DNA of 64,000 nt, taken from contig NZ_RYFF01000026.1 in assembly GCF_004138165.1 (NCBI RefSeq), positions 1 to 64,000 on the forward strand, given 5' to 3'. This DNA is from Candidatus Chloroploca sp. Khr17. Its GTDB lineage: Bacteria; Chloroflexota; Chloroflexia; Chloroflexales; Chloroflexaceae. The notes below the pieces were generated by a model. The model had not been told where the DNA came from and ran no database searches. It saw only the letters and a program-made list of their open reading frames with translations. A program made the position numbers and the translations under genes. Each line of letters begins with the position of its first letter. Within the stretch, counting starts at the first letter, position 1. Positions 24,999 through 32,563 of this stretch are shown here, piece after piece.

Positions 24999-25414
24999 CG
25001 TTTCTCCTCGACACAGACCACGTCAGTCTCGATCAGCGCGGTCACCCGATCGTCCGCGCACGAGTTCAAGCTGCCGGATCTACACAGGTCGCAGTAAGCA
25101 TCATCACAGTTGAGGAGCAAATGCGTGGTTGGCTCGCTGCGATCCGTGCTGCAACCACGCCCGAGGCTCGCACAACTGCGTATCAGCGGCTGCGGATGGC
25201 AGTCGAGTACTTCGCGAGTTTTGCTGTGGTCGATTACACTGTTCAAGCGGAAGCGCTGGTGAGCGATCTTCGTAAACAAGGTATCCGCATTGGGACGCAA
25301 GATCTGCGCATTGCTGCAATTGCAATAGTTCACGGTATCACGCTCGTGACCCGTAATACACGCGACTTTGCCCAGGTGCCCGGCCTGGTGATCGAGGATT
25401 GGTCAGCTATGTAG
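24995..25414 (+). CDS. PIN-domain toxin (VapC-like RNase)
   Basis: A 139-residue PIN-domain protein. The four acidic positions of the Mg2+ site are present: D6 in FLLDTDHVS, E40/E41 in VEEQMRGW, D103 in GTQDLRIAAIA and D124 in TRNTRDFAQV, followed by the family ending VPGLVIEDW. VapC-like enzymes cut tRNA or rRNA when free of their antitoxin. The GTG start overlaps the upstream stop (GTGA), so the pair is translationally coupled. The antitoxin is HicB-like and not the usual VapB DNA-binding type. No damage is visible. Confidence 0.82.
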   Translation: MTFLLDTDHVSLDQRGHPIVRARVQAAGSTQVAVSIITVEEQMRGWLAAIRAATTPEARTTAYQRLRMAVEYFASFAVVDYTVQAEALVSDLRKQGIRIGTQDLRIAAIAIVHGITLVTRNTRDFAQVPGLVIEDWSAM

Positions 25415-25622
25415 GCCGCTCGCAGACAAACGTGAAGGTATCGCCCTGGTGCTACGCCAGCACGAAGTGCGCCTGCGCTCCTTCGATCCTCAGTTCCCCC
25501 CGCCCGTGCATCGCATCCATTTCGTCCATCCCCGCGAAGCTGAAGCCGACTCGCCCCTCACCCTCGATTCGGCCATCGATATCGCCCTGCTGCAGCCCGA
25601 CGTGATAGCTGCGGGTTCCGAG
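25407..25622 (-). pseudogene. Remnant of a conserved small hypothetical protein
   Basis: The minus frame reads VGLQQGDIDGRIEG..., then GFSFAGMDEMDAMHGRGELR, IEGAQAHFVLA, a stop codon, and HQGDTFTFVCERPT. From memory this resembles the C-terminal half of a widespread uncharacterised family of about 110 residues (pattern ..VQG.ID....G...EFSWEGNDE.D..SGRG.....L.G.I.FH.GDDS.F.A.R). The N-terminal half is missing and an in-frame TAG interrupts the frame at 25452-25454. It overlaps the end of the PIN gene by eight bases. The remaining 117 bp to the MbnH gene hold nothing recognised. An opposite-strand frame over the same bases (25449-25829) is judged a shadow. Confidence 0.55.
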
Positions 25623-25739
25623 TTACCGGTCGCCCGACACGACTCAACGACCGAGCTTCGTTCGTTGGTAAGGTATCAAGAATGCGCGCTTCCAAGCGTC
25701 AGCACAGGACAAATCAGCGGTACCCACGAACGGCAGCTA

Positions 25740-27395
25740 CTATCGCCCCAAGTCAGACGCCTGCGGTTCTGGCGCTTCGGCAAACGGGTCGCTGAAGCGT
25801 GGGTCGTTCACAAAGGTCTGGTCGGTTAGCGCTTCCAGGAAGGCCAGCAGGTCAGCCCGCTCCTGGTCGGTCAGGGTGAAGCCGCTTACAAGGCCGCTCT
25901 TGAGCGGGCTGTGCCGCCCATCACCGGCATATGGCCCGCTGAGGATGTGGCGACCACCTGCCTCATACAGGCGAACGACCTCTTCCAACGTCGCGACGCT
26001 GCCGTCGTGCATATACGGTGCCGTCAGCGCGACGTTCCGCAGGCTGGGGGCGCGAAAGCGGCCCATATCCTCGGGCCGGTTGCTCACCGCCGCCACACCA
26101 GTGTTATTGGCCGGGTAGGCGCCCTGGCCGTCCAGGTTGTAGAGACCGGTGTTGTGAAACGGGGTCTCGATGAAGACGGTATTGCGCTGCCGGGTTGAAC
26201 CGGTGAAGTTGAAGCCGCCGTGGCAGTGGTGGCACTCGAGTTCCTCCGAGAGGAACATATCCATCCCACGCAACGCCGCCGACGACAGCGCACTGAAATC
26301 ACCGGCCACGTAACGGTCGTACGGCGAGTCGGCTGAGATCAGGGCACGGTTAAAGGAGGCCAGGGCCTTGACGATGTTGCCCCAGGTATACGGGTCAGAC
26401 TCGCCGGGGTAGGCTGCGGCAAAAAGCGCCTGGTAGTCCGCGTTGTTCTGGAAGCGGGCCAGCACCTCGGCCTCGTGCCCGGTGATGCCAAGCTCGACGG
26501 GGAACTCGCTGAACATCGGGATGAGGATCTGTCGCTCTAAGTCGGTCAATACCGGGTTGGCCCAGGTGAGCGTGCTGTAGTAGGCGACATTCGCCAAGCC
26601 CTGGCTGTTGCGGGTAAGCAGTTCGCCCGTTGCGCCGTGAGGGATGGGCTTGCCGTCGGTAAAGGCTCGACTCTGCTCGTGACAGCTTGCGCAGGCCATC
26701 GTCCCGTTGACCGAGAGGCGCTTGTCGTAGAAGAGCAGGCGTCCGAGCGCCACTTTCTCCAGCGTCATCGGGTTGTCGGGCGGGACATAGGGTGGCGGAA
26801 AGCCGGCGGGCAGGTTCCAGGCATAGGTATCTTCGACCTGTGCGGGTGCCAGCACATACCCCGCCTGGGCGGCATCGTCATGCACATGATTATGCCCATC
26901 GTGGCTGTGGCCTGGCGCCTCGGCCAACTGCGGCAAGGAGGGCGCAAGCACCAGACCGCCGCCCCAGGCCAGCAGTCCGGCACCAAGGCAAGGCATGACG
27001 CTGCGCACCAGCAGGGCGACCGGATTGCCCCGTGGGGGTGCGAAGGCCCCGGCATGATCGAGCCCCACCAGGGCGAGGAAAGCCCCGGCCTCGGCCAGTT
27101 TGGTGGCGGTCGCTGCCCAGTCAAGCGGGTGGGGCACCGTGGCAAAGGGCGTCGCCACTAGGTGCGTCAGCAACCAGAGCACCACGACCCCGCCCGAGAG
27201 CAGCAGCCCTGGCAGGCGCAGCGCCGGATCGAACCGATGCCACCAGAGCCCGGCATACCCGAGTTGGGCCAAGCCCAGGGCCGCGAAGATCAAGCCGTGA
27301 GCCGGCGCGTGAACATAGTGGTCGGGAGCGATCAACAGGTGAATCGCTCCAGCGACCATCATGCAGAAGAGGACGACACGTTGGATAGATCGCAT
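25740..27395 (-). CDS. mbnH: MbnH-like di-heme enzyme with N-terminal membrane domain
   Basis: A 551-residue protein of the CcpA/MauG superfamily. Residues 1-165 form four or five membrane helices, followed by a His-rich linker ([16 protein letters not shown], about 172-188). The di-heme domain has CASCH (C235-H239) and CHHCH (C388-H392), with [13 protein letters not shown], a [21 protein letters not shown] block and a C-terminal [16 protein letters not shown]. Together with MbnP, MbnH oxidises a Trp of its partner to kynurenine in a copper-binding setting. Family members are normally periplasmic with a signal peptide and about 400 residues; the membrane domain here is an extra. It lies downstream of MbnP on the same strand. 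Confidence 0.85.
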   Translation of the reverse strand: MRSIQRVVLFCMMVAGAIHLLIAPDHYVHAPAHGLIFAALGLAQLGYAGLWWHRFDPALRLPGLLLSGGVVVLWLLTHLVATPFATVPHPLDWAATATKLAEAGAFLALVGLDHAGAFAPPRGNPVALLVRSVMPCLGAGLLAWGGGLVLAPSLPQLAEAPGHSHDGHNHVHDDAAQAGYVLAPAQVEDTYAWNLPAGFPPPYVPPDNPMTLEKVALGRLLFYDKRLSVNGTMACASCHEQSRAFTDGKPIPHGATGELLTRNSQGLANVAYYSTLTWANPVLTDLERQILIPMFSEFPVELGITGHEAEVLARFQNNADYQALFAAAYPGESDPYTWGNIVKALASFNRALISADSPYDRYVAGDFSALSSAALRGMDMFLSEELECHHCHGGFNFTGSTRQRNTVFIETPFHNTGLYNLDGQGAYPANNTGVAAVSNRPEDMGRFRAPSLRNVALTAPYMHDGSVATLEEVVRLYEAGGRHILSGPYAGDGRHSPLKSGLVSGFTLTDQERADLLAFLEALTDQTFVNDPRFSDPFAEAPEPQASDLGR

Positions 27396-27418
27396 TGGCT
27401 CGCTCCTCGTGTACTTTA

Positions 27419-27446
27419 GGGTTCAGGGTTCAGGGTTCAGGGTTCG
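27419..27446. repeat. Four-copy GGGTTCA tandem repeat
   Basis: GGGTTCA repeated four times (last unit ends in G instead of A), just upstream of the mbnH start. Confidence 0.85.
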
Positions 27447-27520
27447 GCGTGTAGCTACTCCCTGGCGGCTGAACTCTGATGCTGTTGCTTGTTGAACGCC
27501 CGCCTGAGGCCTCACAGGTC

Positions 27521-27573
27521 GTAGCGCGGGCTTCCAGCCCGCGTGGGGTCTGCGGGCTGGAAGCCCGCGCTAC
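27521..27573. repeat. Inverted repeat GTAGCGCGGGCTTCCAGCCC
   Basis: A 22-bp arm and its exact complement around a 9-base loop. The core CGGGCTGGAAGCCCG recalls the GGCTGGAAGCCGG units at 7449-7956. A repeat-family palindrome. Confidence 0.7.
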
Positions 27574-27666
27574 CATGGGCGGCTATGGACGATTGAGTAT
27601 TCATTAGCCGGTACTCCAGCATACCAGGAAATTTCGTTCTCAGACCAGTGCGTACTACGCGTCGCG

Positions 27667-27707
27667 CCTGAGACCTCACAGGTCTTGAAGACCTGTGAGG
27701 CCTCAGG
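27667..27707. terminator. Hairpin just after mbnP
   Basis: CCTGAGACCTCACAGGTCTT and its near-perfect complement, placed just downstream of the mbnP stop (27721-27723 on the minus strand). It could stop or attenuate transcription into mbnH. Confidence 0.55.
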
Positions 27708-27720
27708 CAATAGGCAAACG

Positions 27721-28692
27721 CTACGGGTTTTGCAGCCGGAACAGTTGTTGGGGTCCGGCGACGGCTCCCGTCGTCAAATCCAGGCCGAAGCCAGCGAAGA
27801 GCGCAGGGCAGTCTGGGTCGCTCGGGCCAGACATGCAGCCGGGAGGCTCGGGTGTATTCTGGTCAAGGGGAACGCCCTTGAGCAGGCTGGCGAGGTCGGC
27901 GACGATGATGCTCTTGCTCGGGTCGAAGCCGTCGAGACGGGCCGAGACGAGGTTGGGGTTGCTGCATGGTGCGGTGGGGGCCGCAGCGCGGTCATTCGAC
28001 TGGCAGCCAGTGCTGCCCATATGAATGAACCAGGCCGTTGGTGACGGGGCACCTTCCCCCTGCATCTCGCCCGCGCTGGTCGGGGCAGTGGCGCTCATGT
28101 CCATCGCCGGGGCAGTGGCGCTCATCTCCATCGTTGGAGCCATCGCCGCGTCAGCCATGCCGACCTGCATATCTACACGCATAAACTTGTAACCACCCTG
28201 CCAGTTCCACCAGAGCGCCTGGATATTGAGCGGTGAGGATGCGGCGGTGACGTCAACATGGTTGAGCGCGAAGGGCACGCCCATATCGAACGCGACTCCG
28301 GTGTACCGCCCGGCGGGTGCCGTGCCCTTGATCACGTTGTTGGTCGCTGAGTTGCCACTCTCGCTACAACCGGCGCTGCCATCTTCAAAGTCAAGCAGAG
28401 CGACGTTCTGGTACTGCCACACGCCATCCTGGGCGAGCTCAAGCGGAACCTCCTGACCCTGGGCGTTGATCAGGCGGATGTTGGACACATACAACCGCAA
28501 GTCGGTGAACGAGATCGCGCTACCCGAACTGCCAACGCCAGCGTAGGTCTGGCCGCAGACAGCGGGTTTGTCATCGACGTTCATAGCGAATTCGAGTGTG
28601 ATATTGCCATCAGTATTGTTGGCCGGGCCGCAAGCAGCCAGGGCAAGCAGAAGCATGGCGGCCACAAGCAGGCCGCGAAGATAACGCAGCAT
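27721..28692 (-). CDS. mbnP: MbnP-like copper-binding lipoprotein
   Basis: A 323-residue lipoprotein with lipobox LALAACGPA (Cys at about 21). The family pattern is clear: ITLEFAMNVDDKPAVCGQTY, ISFTDLRLYVSNIRLI, VALLDFEDGSAGCSE, VIKGTAPAGRYTGVAFDMGVP and the LWWNWQGGYKFMRVD block, whose Trp is the kind converted to kynurenine by MbnH. Four family cysteines can be placed. Unusual is a Met-rich insertion (about residues 175-210: MADAAMAPTMEMSATAPAMD and more), which could bind Cu(I). It lies upstream of MbnH on the same strand and downstream of a small Cys-rich membrane protein. Confidence 0.85.
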   Translation of the reverse strand: MLRYLRGLLVAAMLLLALAACGPANNTDGNITLEFAMNVDDKPAVCGQTYAGVGSSGSAISFTDLRLYVSNIRLINAQGQEVPLELAQDGVWQYQNVALLDFEDGSAGCSESGNSATNNVIKGTAPAGRYTGVAFDMGVPFALNHVDVTAASSPLNIQALWWNWQGGYKFMRVDMQVGMADAAMAPTMEMSATAPAMDMSATAPTSAGEMQGEGAPSPTAWFIHMGSTGCQSNDRAAAPTAPCSNPNLVSARLDGFDPSKSIIVADLASLLKGVPLDQNTPEPPGCMSGPSDPDCPALFAGFGLDLTTGAVAGPQQLFRLQNP

Positions 28693-28799
28693 AGAGAGTC
28701 CTCCCTTTCACAGTGCGAAAGCAAACACCAGCACAAGACACGGTGTTCTAGAGTCCAATTGATCCTAGAACATGCAAGTAGGCGAGCAGGCTGGGAAAC

Positions 28800-29258
28800 T
28801 CAGGCGTGCAAAAGGCGAGGGGGTGGCGTAGGGGGAGGGATCGTGAGCGGTGCAAAGCGGCGAGCAGGTGGCAGGAAGAGCAGGGTGACCAGCAGGCTGG
28901 ACAGCAACAGCAGTGGCGCAATGATCGAGACGAGCTCATAGAGCGCACGTGGCGTCATCGTTGTTGCCGGGGCCTCTGCTTGCCCCGTCGGGATCACGGT
29001 CACATCCTGCGCTGCCCTGGCGTGCTCACCGCAGAGGAAAAAGGCAATGGCGGGGCGCTCGGCGAGAAGTTGCTGCACAAGGCAGTGGATCACGCAACTG
29101 AGTGGGCTGAGCAAGCCAAGCTCGAGCGCGATCAGCAAGGCAACAAGGCGCGGCACCCAATGGCGCAGCTTGTTCGCCAGGGATGCCTTCACGCCCGAAG
29201 CCAACCGATGCCCAGAGGTCGGTATGAAATACAGGCTTTCATTTTTTGTGTATTTCAT
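28800..29258 (-). CDS. Small membrane protein with CxIHC...FLC motif (paralogue A)
   Basis: A 152-residue protein with two membrane helices (about 37-53 and 112-135). Between them lie C55-V-I-H58-C59 and FLC76, and later PRALY and a Pro-rich tail (IPPPTPPP). The same elements in the same order occur in the protein at 30577-30987, so this is a paralogue pair. I do not recognise the family. Closely spaced Cys and His suggest metal binding, and the neighbours MbnP and MbnH suggest copper; both are inferences. The start is uncertain: ATG at 29258 is chosen because upstream codons belong to a hairpin and a pseudogene. Confidence 0.6.
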   Translation of the reverse strand: MKYTKNESLYFIPTSGHRLASGVKASLANKLRHWVPRLVALLIALELGLLSPLSCVIHCLVQQLLAERPAIAFFLCGEHARAAQDVTVIPTGQAEAPATTMTPRALYELVSIIAPLLLLSSLLVTLLFLPPARRFAPLTIPPPTPPPRLLHA

Positions 29259-29274
29259 CACGAGCGTGATTATA

Positions 29275-29325
29275 GCAGCTTTGCTGCTGCGGGGCAATGA
29301 AGTTGCCCCGCAGCAGCAAAGCTGC
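29275..29325. repeat. 23-bp perfect hairpin before paralogue A
   Basis: GCAGCTTTGCTGCTGCGGGG... (29275-29297) and its exact complement, loop TGAAG. It lies 16 bp upstream of the start of the minus-strand gene and just at the truncated end of a beta-helix pseudogene. It may be a terminator left from that gene or a 5' leader structure. Confidence 0.6.
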
Positions 29326-29800
29326 GCTTGGCCTCTTTCCTCTCTCTTATCGCCGGAGCTGTGTTGCCGTCGAACAGCGAGCCGCAGACCTCGACCGTAT
29401 TGCGCGCATCCGGGTTGAAGGAGTTCGACACGCCATCCAGGTGCAGCGCGCCGCCCCGCCGTGCCCGCGCACAACAATGCCGCCAGCGGTGGCGTCGGCA
29501 GCCCGGTTGTCGGTGAATGCGCTATTGTAGACCAGCAGACCAGTAGCAATGCCGCCGAAGGCCCCGCCGCTGCCCGCTTCGTTGTCATTGAAGCTGGCGC
29601 CAACAATGACCGTCTCGTAGATATTGGCGGCAAAGATCGCGCCGCCCTGATTATCTTCGTCAGTAATGCTGGTAGTGCGGTTGCTCTCGAAAGTTGTGTT
29701 CAAAACATGCAAGCGCGTACCCGGGTTCGCGCCAATCCAGATCGCGCCGCCGCGGGCATTGGCGTCACGGGCGAACGATGCGACGCAGGGCCTCACCAAT
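29326..29800 (-). pseudogene. Right-handed beta-helix surface protein, frameshifted remnant
   Basis: The upper part reads ARGGAIWIGANPGTRLHVLN, TTFESNRTTS, GGAIFAANIYETVIVGASFN, DNEAGSGGAFGGI and NSAFTDNRAADATAGGIVVR, the ladder pattern of pectate-lyase-like or polymorphic outer-membrane proteins. Near 29450-29461, in a CCGCCCCGCCG stretch, the frame shifts by one and continues as LHLDGVSNSFNPDARNTVEV, CGSLFDGNTAPA. Both ends of the gene are missing: no signal peptide or C-terminal anchor is present, and a hairpin replaces the end. A dead fragment of a large secreted adhesin-like protein. Confidence 0.7.
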
Positions 29801-30500
29801 CTAGGGCAAGGGTGCCGAGAAGTTCCCTTGTCGTGTAGGCCTCAATCCGCAAGTCGAAGGCACCATGTCTGATAGCCAGGGCTCTGCCATTTCGCGCCAA
29901 GCACCTGCTTAGGGCGACTGCATCTTCCGTTGGTGCGTGCCACCATGTGCGCGGATCGCACTCATCCGCCCATACCGTCGTCGTACACGGCTCGGCTACC
30001 GCGAGCGAAGCCGACCTTCGTCGGCTGAATCAGGCCACGAAGATGGCCTTTGCACACCACGAGCCGAGCCGTTATGGTCTTCCAGTACATAATTCGGTAT
30101 GCGCCCGATGCCGTGGGGCTGAAGCCCTCGGCGAGGGGAAGCGAAGCCCGCCTGCGCGGGCTAGACCGGATTCATTTCGGGAAGATCATAAGCCGGCACT
30201 CCCTTCGGCAGCAGAGCAGAAAACTTATTTCCCAGACTACTGAATGCAGCGGCAATCGGCATCGCGCTGCGCATCCATGCGTCGGGGTCGTGGGTTGCCC
30301 GCTTCGTTGGCAGCGGCACCCTACGCGAACTGACCAGCGCGAAGGTCGCGCAGGGTGAGCCTAGGTGCGTAGGGAGATTGCACCTCTGGGCGCATCGCCG
30401 CCGCCGGAGCGCAGATGATCAGCGGTGTGAACAAGTGACTGATTCGCGTCGTGCTACTCCAAGATGGACGAAAGCGGTAGCACATAGGACAACGCTGATC
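29801..30500. other. 700-bp repeat-rich stretch without a recognisable gene
   Basis: Contains AGGGCGACTGCATCTTCCGT near 29912, which resembles the end of the MITE-like element at 7574-7864; a CGGCTCGGCTACCGCGAGCG ... GGGCTGAAGCCCTCGGC region at 29985-30165 related to 14357-14435; and a TTTCCCAGACTACTGAATGC segment at 30221-30243 related to 20489-20640. A plus-strand frame at about 30250-30360 (IGIALRIHASGSWVARFVGS) looks codon-biased but is only about 40 codons and unrecognised; it may be another gene remnant. Confidence 0.5.
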
Positions 30501-30506
30501 TGATGG

Positions 30507-30534
30507 TTGGAGGAAGGGCATCACGTGGTATAAT
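30507..30534 (+). promoter_or_regulatory. Sigma-70-like promoter for paralogue B
   Basis: TTGGAG (30507-30512), 16 bp, then a consensus TATAAT (30529-30534), 42 bp before the ATG at 30577. The -10 box is perfect; the -35 is 4 of 6. Confidence 0.55.
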
Positions 30535-30576
30535 TCCGCTCGTCCAGATCCATCGCCCGCAGGCGAAAGCGCATCA

Positions 30577-30987
30577 ATGATAGCAACGCATGTCAAGCGA
30601 CGAACCCGGTCGAGTTTCCTGCCGCTCATGCCTCGCACTGCGACGGTGATCAGCTGCACTGCTGCCTTGCTCATTGGCTTCATCAACCCCATCCTGTGCC
30701 TCATCCATTGCGCGTTTTCCCGTCAGCACACAACGCTGACGAGCGAACAGCAGATCTTTCTCTGCGACCTCGAACCTAGAATAACATCCAGCGTAAGCGC
30801 ACCCTTCTCGGCGGTCTGGAGCGGCCCCCGCGCGGTCTACCCAGCCCTCCAGGTTGCCCCGCCGATGCTGGTCGTCATCTTCATTATCGTGCTCAGGCTT
30901 GATTTCCTCATCGCTACGGTGCGTATCTATCTTCCGCCACCCAGCTTCCCTCCGCCAAAAGTGCGCCCCCACCTCACGGTGCGCTGA
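30577..30987 (+). CDS. Small membrane protein with CxIHC...FLC motif (paralogue B)
   Basis: A 136-residue protein with membrane helices at about 22-39 and 92-115. C41-L-I-H44-C45 and FLC63 correspond to C55/H58/C59 and C76 of the protein at 28800-29258; GPRAVY and a Pro-rich tail (PPPSFPPP) correspond to TPRALY and its tail. Overall identity is low, so the conserved positions probably matter. The role is unknown; metal handling is inferred from Cys/His and from the c-type cytochrome gene that follows 271 bp later. A good promoter lies upstream. An alternative start is the ATG at codon 18. Confidence 0.6.
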   Translation: MIATHVKRRTRSSFLPLMPRTATVISCTAALLIGFINPILCLIHCAFSRQHTTLTSEQQIFLCDLEPRITSSVSAPFSAVWSGPRAVYPALQVAPPMLVVIFIIVLRLDFLIATVRIYLPPPSFPPPKVRPHLTVR

Positions 30988-31010
30988 AATCGTTGCGTGT
31001 GCCTGCCGTT

Positions 31011-31168
31011 CTCGGCGTTTGGCGCTTGACGCTTGACGCTTTGCGCTTTGCGCTTGACGCTCTGCGCTTTGCGCTCTGCGCTTTGCGCTTGACGTTCTGC
31101 GCTTGACGTTCTGCGCTCTGCGTTCGGCGTTCTGCGCTCTGCGCTTTGCGTTCGGCGTTCTGCGCTCT
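31011..31168. repeat. Low-complexity GCGCTTTGCGCTTGACG-type tandem array
   Basis: About 158 bp built from mixed units of 10-11 bp: GCGCTTTGC, GCGCTTGAC, GTTCTGC, GCGCTCTGC and GTTCGGC in irregular order. Six-frame reading gives artificial repetitive ORFs on both strands. It lies between paralogue B and the cytochrome gene. The array is degenerate, so it is old or mutates by mixed slippage. Confidence 0.85.
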
Positions 31169-31258
31169 CCAATCAGGTACCGCCTATGATTCAGCGCATC
31201 GACCATCAACTAGCACGAACTATTGTTCATCACTTTGGCATCTTATGGAGGTATGCAT

Positions 31259-31933
31259 ATGAGTTGGCGTCCAACGAACCATGATCGCCGCGGGTCATCA
31301 TCATCTAGACCTGCGCACACCGAGCCCTCACTGCTCAATCCCACGTTGCTGATCCTGATCGGTGCCGCCCTGGTTCTGGGGGTGGTTGGCGTTGGGTTGA
31401 TCGTTATCTTCGGCGGAGGGATGGGTCAGCAGGCTACGACGGCCATGCCGCCGCAGCCGGTTGCTGCCACCCTACCGCCGGCCGCGACCGCAACCTCGGC
31501 CCCGACCGCAACCCCAGCCCCGACCGTTGCTGCCCGTAGCCGTGCGACGCAAGCCACTGCGGCACCCGTCAGCGCTGCCGAGGCCGGGCCTGTGGAGACC
31601 ACCGGCGATGCTGCTGCTGGTGCTGCCCTCTTCGTCGCCCTGCCGTCCGAGGCCATCGCCGTAGGCGGGATCAACTGCATTACCTGCCACAATATCGCTC
31701 CGGGGAGCGGCACCCTCGTGGGGCCGAGTCTGAGCGGTGTTGGCGCTACGGCCGCCTCACGCCAGCCTGACCTGAGTGCCGCGCAGTACCTGCGCGTCTC
31801 GATCATCAACCCGAACGCCTATGTCGTGGACGGCTTCGCTGCAGGAACGATGCCAGCGGTCTATCAACAACAACAGGGGCTCACCTCAGCACAGATTGAA
31901 GATCTGGTGGCCTATATGCTGACCTTGCCGTAA
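31259..31933 (+). CDS. Membrane-anchored c-type cytochrome
   Basis: A 224-residue mono-heme cytochrome c. An N-terminal helix (about 29-52, LLILIGAALVLGVVGVGLIV) anchors it outside the membrane. A Pro/Thr/Ala-rich linker follows (about 60-115). The class I cytochrome domain has C140-I-T-C143-H144, GTLVGPSLSGVG, and an axial Met in AAGTMPAVYQ near residue 200, ending LTSAQIEDLVAYMLTLP. It resembles the soluble domains that accept electrons in oxidase or photosynthetic chains. ATG at 31259 sits 7 bp after GGAGGT; an ATG at 31253 is too near the ribosome site. Followed by a strong terminator. Its electron partner is unknown. Confidence 0.87.
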   Translation: MSWRPTNHDRRGSSSSRPAHTEPSLLNPTLLILIGAALVLGVVGVGLIVIFGGGMGQQATTAMPPQPVAATLPPAATATSAPTATPAPTVAARSRATQATAAPVSAAEAGPVETTGDAAAGAALFVALPSEAIAVGGINCITCHNIAPGSGTLVGPSLSGVGATAASRQPDLSAAQYLRVSIINPNAYVVDGFAAGTMPAVYQQQQGLTSAQIEDLVAYMLTLP

Positions 31934-31968
31934 CCACTTCTCGCATGGCCTTGCCGTCTGTGCGTATG

Positions 31969-32020
31969 GCATGACAAAGCCGCTCAGGGAGGATGCCCTC
32001 CCTGAGCGGCTTTGTCATGC
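31969..32020. terminator. Terminator of the cytochrome gene
   Basis: A perfect 24-bp stem (GCATGACAAAGCCGCTCAGG...) with a 4-base loop, 35 bp after the stop at 31933. Confidence 0.75.
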
Positions 32021-32028
32021 TGCTGGCG

Positions 32029-32133
32029 GCTGATGCAACGTCATCCTGATCGCCCGCAGATGACGCAGATACGGAAGCTATCATCTGCGTCATCTGCGGA
32101 TGCCACCTAACCCTATTGGGACGTTGCATCAGC
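32029..32133. repeat. MITE-like palindrome, copy 2 (intact)
   Basis: Outer arms GCTGATGCAACGTC (32029-32042) and GACGTTGCATCAGC (32120-32133) enclose inner arms CCGCAGATGACGCAGAT and ATCTGCGTCATCTGCGG. Copy 1 (991-1004 plus 2828-2940) has the same nested design. About 105 bp, no coding capacity. Confidence 0.8.
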
Positions 32134-32191
32134 TCTGGGGCTTCCCGCCCTATAAAGGTTAGCAATCCGTGAAAGCTGCTCTATCGTCCCT

Positions 32192-32296
32192 TCGTGCCAC
32201 ACCGGCGGCCACGCTGCGCATCAGATTGAGCTCGGCCACCACCACCTGGCGATGGAGCTTGAGGCCTGCCCTGACGAGGATCAAACGAAGGCTTGA
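32192..32296 (+). pseudogene. Possible GNAT-type C-terminal tail fragment
   Basis: The frame reads HTGGHAAHQIELGHHHLAME and ends at TGA 32294-32296. ELGHHHLA matches the His-rich tail of the GNAT protein at 20677-21294 (ELGHHHLAIDL). The rest of the acetyltransferase is absent. The match is short, so the call is tentative. Confidence 0.35.
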
Positions 32297-32554
32297 GACC
32301 TTGACCCACAGCGGTTGAACGCCTGGCTCGCACGGCTGCTGCGCGAGCAAGGCACCGACATCTTCCGCATGAAGGGCGTGCTGCGCATTGCCAACGACCC
32401 GCGCCGCTTTGTCTTTCAGGGCGTGCATATGCTCTTCGATGGTCGCCCGCACCACGCATGGGGCAGCGATCCACGCACCAACAAGCTCATCTTCATCGGA
32501 CGCAACCTGGATCGCGACGCATTGCATGCCGACTTCCAGGCGTGCCTGGTATAA
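32297..32554 (+). pseudogene. CobW/G3E GTPase, C-terminal domain remnant
   Basis: The frame begins DLDPQRLNAWLARLLREQGT just after a stop, then DIFRMKGVLRIANDPRRFVF, QGVHMLFDGRPHHAW and LIFIGRNLDRDALHADFQACL. This is the CobW_C domain of G3E GTPases (metal chaperones for zinc or cobalt). The GTPase domain with Walker A and the CxCC motif is missing, so no function remains. A TTG at 32315 could start a short peptide. The WD40 fragment follows 9 bp later, as the intact genes often do. Confidence 0.8.
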
Positions 32555-32563
32555 GGAGCCGCG

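Larger units (their letters stand above)
27396..27720. other. Repeat-rich spacer between mbnP and mbnH
   Basis: The 325 bp contain a four-copy 7-bp tandem repeat (27419-27446), two long inverted repeats (27521-27573 and 27667-27707), and a GAAATTTCGTTCTCAGACC segment related to repeats elsewhere. No gene is visible. The spacer separates two genes expected to be co-expressed. Confidence 0.6.

Noticed and set aside
25449-25829. Plus-strand frame of 126 codons
   Set aside because: The opposite strand shows a recognisable protein family pattern, and this frame ends inside the MbnH gene.
28800-29633. 277-codon version of the small membrane protein gene
   Set aside because: The first 125 codons run through the beta-helix pseudogene in a wrong frame and through a hairpin. 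The family pattern starts only after 29258.
30250-30360. Codon-biased plus-strand stretch beginning near AAIGIALRIHASG
   Set aside because: Only about 40 codons, no start, no family recognised. Left as a possible remnant inside the non-coding stretch.
30574-31209. Long minus-strand frame over the tandem array and paralogue B
   Set aside because: Its N-terminal part is the translated repeat, and the rest is antisense to a gene with a clear promoter and a paralogue.
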